Positions 63,296-64,000 of a stretch of 64,000 bases of DNA are shown one piece after another (the stretch's first letter is position 1; every line of letters begins with the position of its first letter). The notes under the pieces are model-generated. The model was not told the origin of the DNA. It did not search any database and saw only the letters and a program-made list of their open reading frames with translations. The stretch is from Sphingomonas sp. Lineage in GTDB: Bacteria > Pseudomonadota > Alphaproteobacteria > Sphingomonadales > Sphingomonadaceae. The stretch is from positions 1 through 64,000 of the forward strand of contig JAFOMG010000002.1 of NCBI GenBank assembly GCA_017418975.1. Reading direction: 5' to 3'. Position numbers and translations under genes: made by a program.

Positions 63296-63525
63296 GCATT
63301 CCCCCTTGTTAACCCCAGCCGGTTTGAACACGGCGCGGCTTGCCGGGCAAGGGAGGACCTGCCGTCCCGCACCGGCATTGCCTTTCGCATCGGAATAGGC
63401 TAGGCGCGCGCCCTTCCAAAGCAACAGCAATGGAAATCCGCGGGAGGCCGTGTCCGCACGGCCGCTTTACCGCTCGACTTGATCAGGGGCCCGAGCTTCG
63501 CGACGGCCCCGCGAAAGAGAGTGAC
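63296..63525 (+). promoter_or_regulatory. Leader region of rplK with hairpin
   Basis: TTGCCT (63379-63384) and TAGGCG (63402-63407), 17 bases apart, are a weak candidate promoter for rplK-rplA. A hairpin GGCCGTG-TCCG-CACGGCC (63446-63463) lies in the leader. In other bacteria L1 represses this operon by binding its mRNA, but whether this hairpin is such a site is not clear. GAAAGAGAG precedes the rplK ATG. Confidence 0.35.
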
Positions 63526-63957
63526 ATGGCAAAGAAGATTACCGGCTATATCAAGCTGCAGGTGCCTGCGGGCTCTGCCAACCCCTCGCCGCCGATCGGC
63601 CCTGCCCTGGGTCAGCGCGGCGTGAACATCATGGAATTCTGCAAGGCGTTCAACGCCCAGACCGGCGACGTGGAAAAGGGCACCCCGCTCCCCACCGTCA
63701 TCACCGTCTATGCGGACCGTTCGTTCTCGTTCGAGACCAAGACCCCGCCGGCGACCTATCTGATCAAGAAGGCCGCGAACCTGAAGTCGGGCTCGAAGGA
63801 GCCGGGCAAGGTTTCGGCCGGAAAGATTGCGCGCTCGAAGCTGAGCGAGATCGCCCAGGTCAAGATGAAGGACCTGAACGCTAACGATATCGAGGCGGCC
63901 ACCCGCATCATCGAGGGCTCGGCCCGCGCGATGGGCCTCCAGGTTGTGGAGGGCTAA
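63526..63957 (+). CDS. rplK: 50S ribosomal protein L11
   Basis: L11 forms the base of the ribosomal stalk and contacts elongation factors. The 143-aa protein has [20 protein letters not shown] and [20 protein letters not shown] at the start and the RNA-binding C-terminal domain ending [13 protein letters not shown]. Length and sequence are typical. rplA follows after four bases. Confidence 0.98.
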   Translation: MAKKITGYIKLQVPAGSANPSPPIGPALGQRGVNIMEFCKAFNAQTGDVEKGTPLPTVITVYADRSFSFETKTPPATYLIKKAANLKSGSKEPGKVSAGKIARSKLSEIAQVKMKDLNANDIEAATRIIEGSARAMGLQVVEG

Positions 63958-63961
63958 GGAC

Positions 63962-64000
63962 ATGGCGAAGCTGACCAAGAAGCAGAAGACCTGGACCGTC
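63962..64000 (+). CDS. rplA: 50S ribosomal protein L1, start only
   Basis: Thirteen codons (MAKLTKKQKTWTV) run off the window edge. The position just after rplK and the basic N-terminus fit L1. Confidence 0.88.
   Translation, partial: MAKLTKKQKTWTV

Overview
The window reads as a chromosomal segment of a high-GC Gram-negative alphaproteobacterium, most likely a sphingomonad. Supporting signs are the GC-rich codon use, a flagellar gene set with L- and P-ring genes, the secE-nusG-rplK-rplA core and a CCCCGC/GCGGGG interspersed palindrome. The genus is an inference. No rRNA, tRNA, CRISPR array, insertion sequence or phage capsid/terminase gene was seen.

Region 1 (159-21773) is a flagellar cluster. 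After a HAD phosphatase gene, fliQ-fliR-flhB-flhA run on the plus strand. Convergent to them is a long minus-strand series read from high to low coordinates: flgF, flgG, flgA, flgH, flgI, flgB, flgC, fliE, fliF, a 116-aa gene, fliH, fliI, fliJ-like, fliK-like, flgD, flgE, a short fliM-like gene, fliN, fliO, fliP, fliA and three small genes, two with TPR repeats. Together they encode the export gate, ATPase complex, rod, rings and hook. Flagellin, cap, hook-filament junction, stator and a recognisable fliG are absent here. The fliG position between fliF and fliH holds a 116-aa protein I cannot place. FliF and FliM are short, FlhB has NPEH instead of NPTH, and FlgH lacks a lipobox.

Region 2 (22125-58560) is a contractile injection system of the extracellular (eCIS, PVC/Afp-like) kind. 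The minus-strand arm carries a payload module: a 205-aa Pro-rich protein, two small paralogous proteins, a DUF4280 PAAR-like tip protein, a 3434-aa RHS/YD-repeat protein with a LysM domain and a C-terminal HNH-like candidate toxin, and a DUF1851-type candidate immunity protein. The plus-strand arm carries sheath, tube, a zinc-ribbon baseplate protein, a 646-aa disordered protein, a DUF4255 cap, an AAA+ ATPase, a 59-aa gene, tube-adaptor and LysM proteins, a gp27-like hub, a gp5-like spike, gp25, two gp6/J-like wedge proteins and a gpI-like protein. A tail-collar gene lies on the opposite strand. The second wedge protein carries an insert of about 800 residues made of 13-14 Kelch-like repeats, the most unusual feature of the window.

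Region 3 (58738-64000) is housekeeping: a DedA/YqaA membrane protein, secE-nusG with a good sigma-70 promoter and a terminator, then rplK and the start of rplA. Between nusG and rplK lie about 3.2 kb of accessory genes: a 23-aa double-glycine leader-like peptide overlapping an alpha/beta-hydrolase gene, and two secreted proteins.
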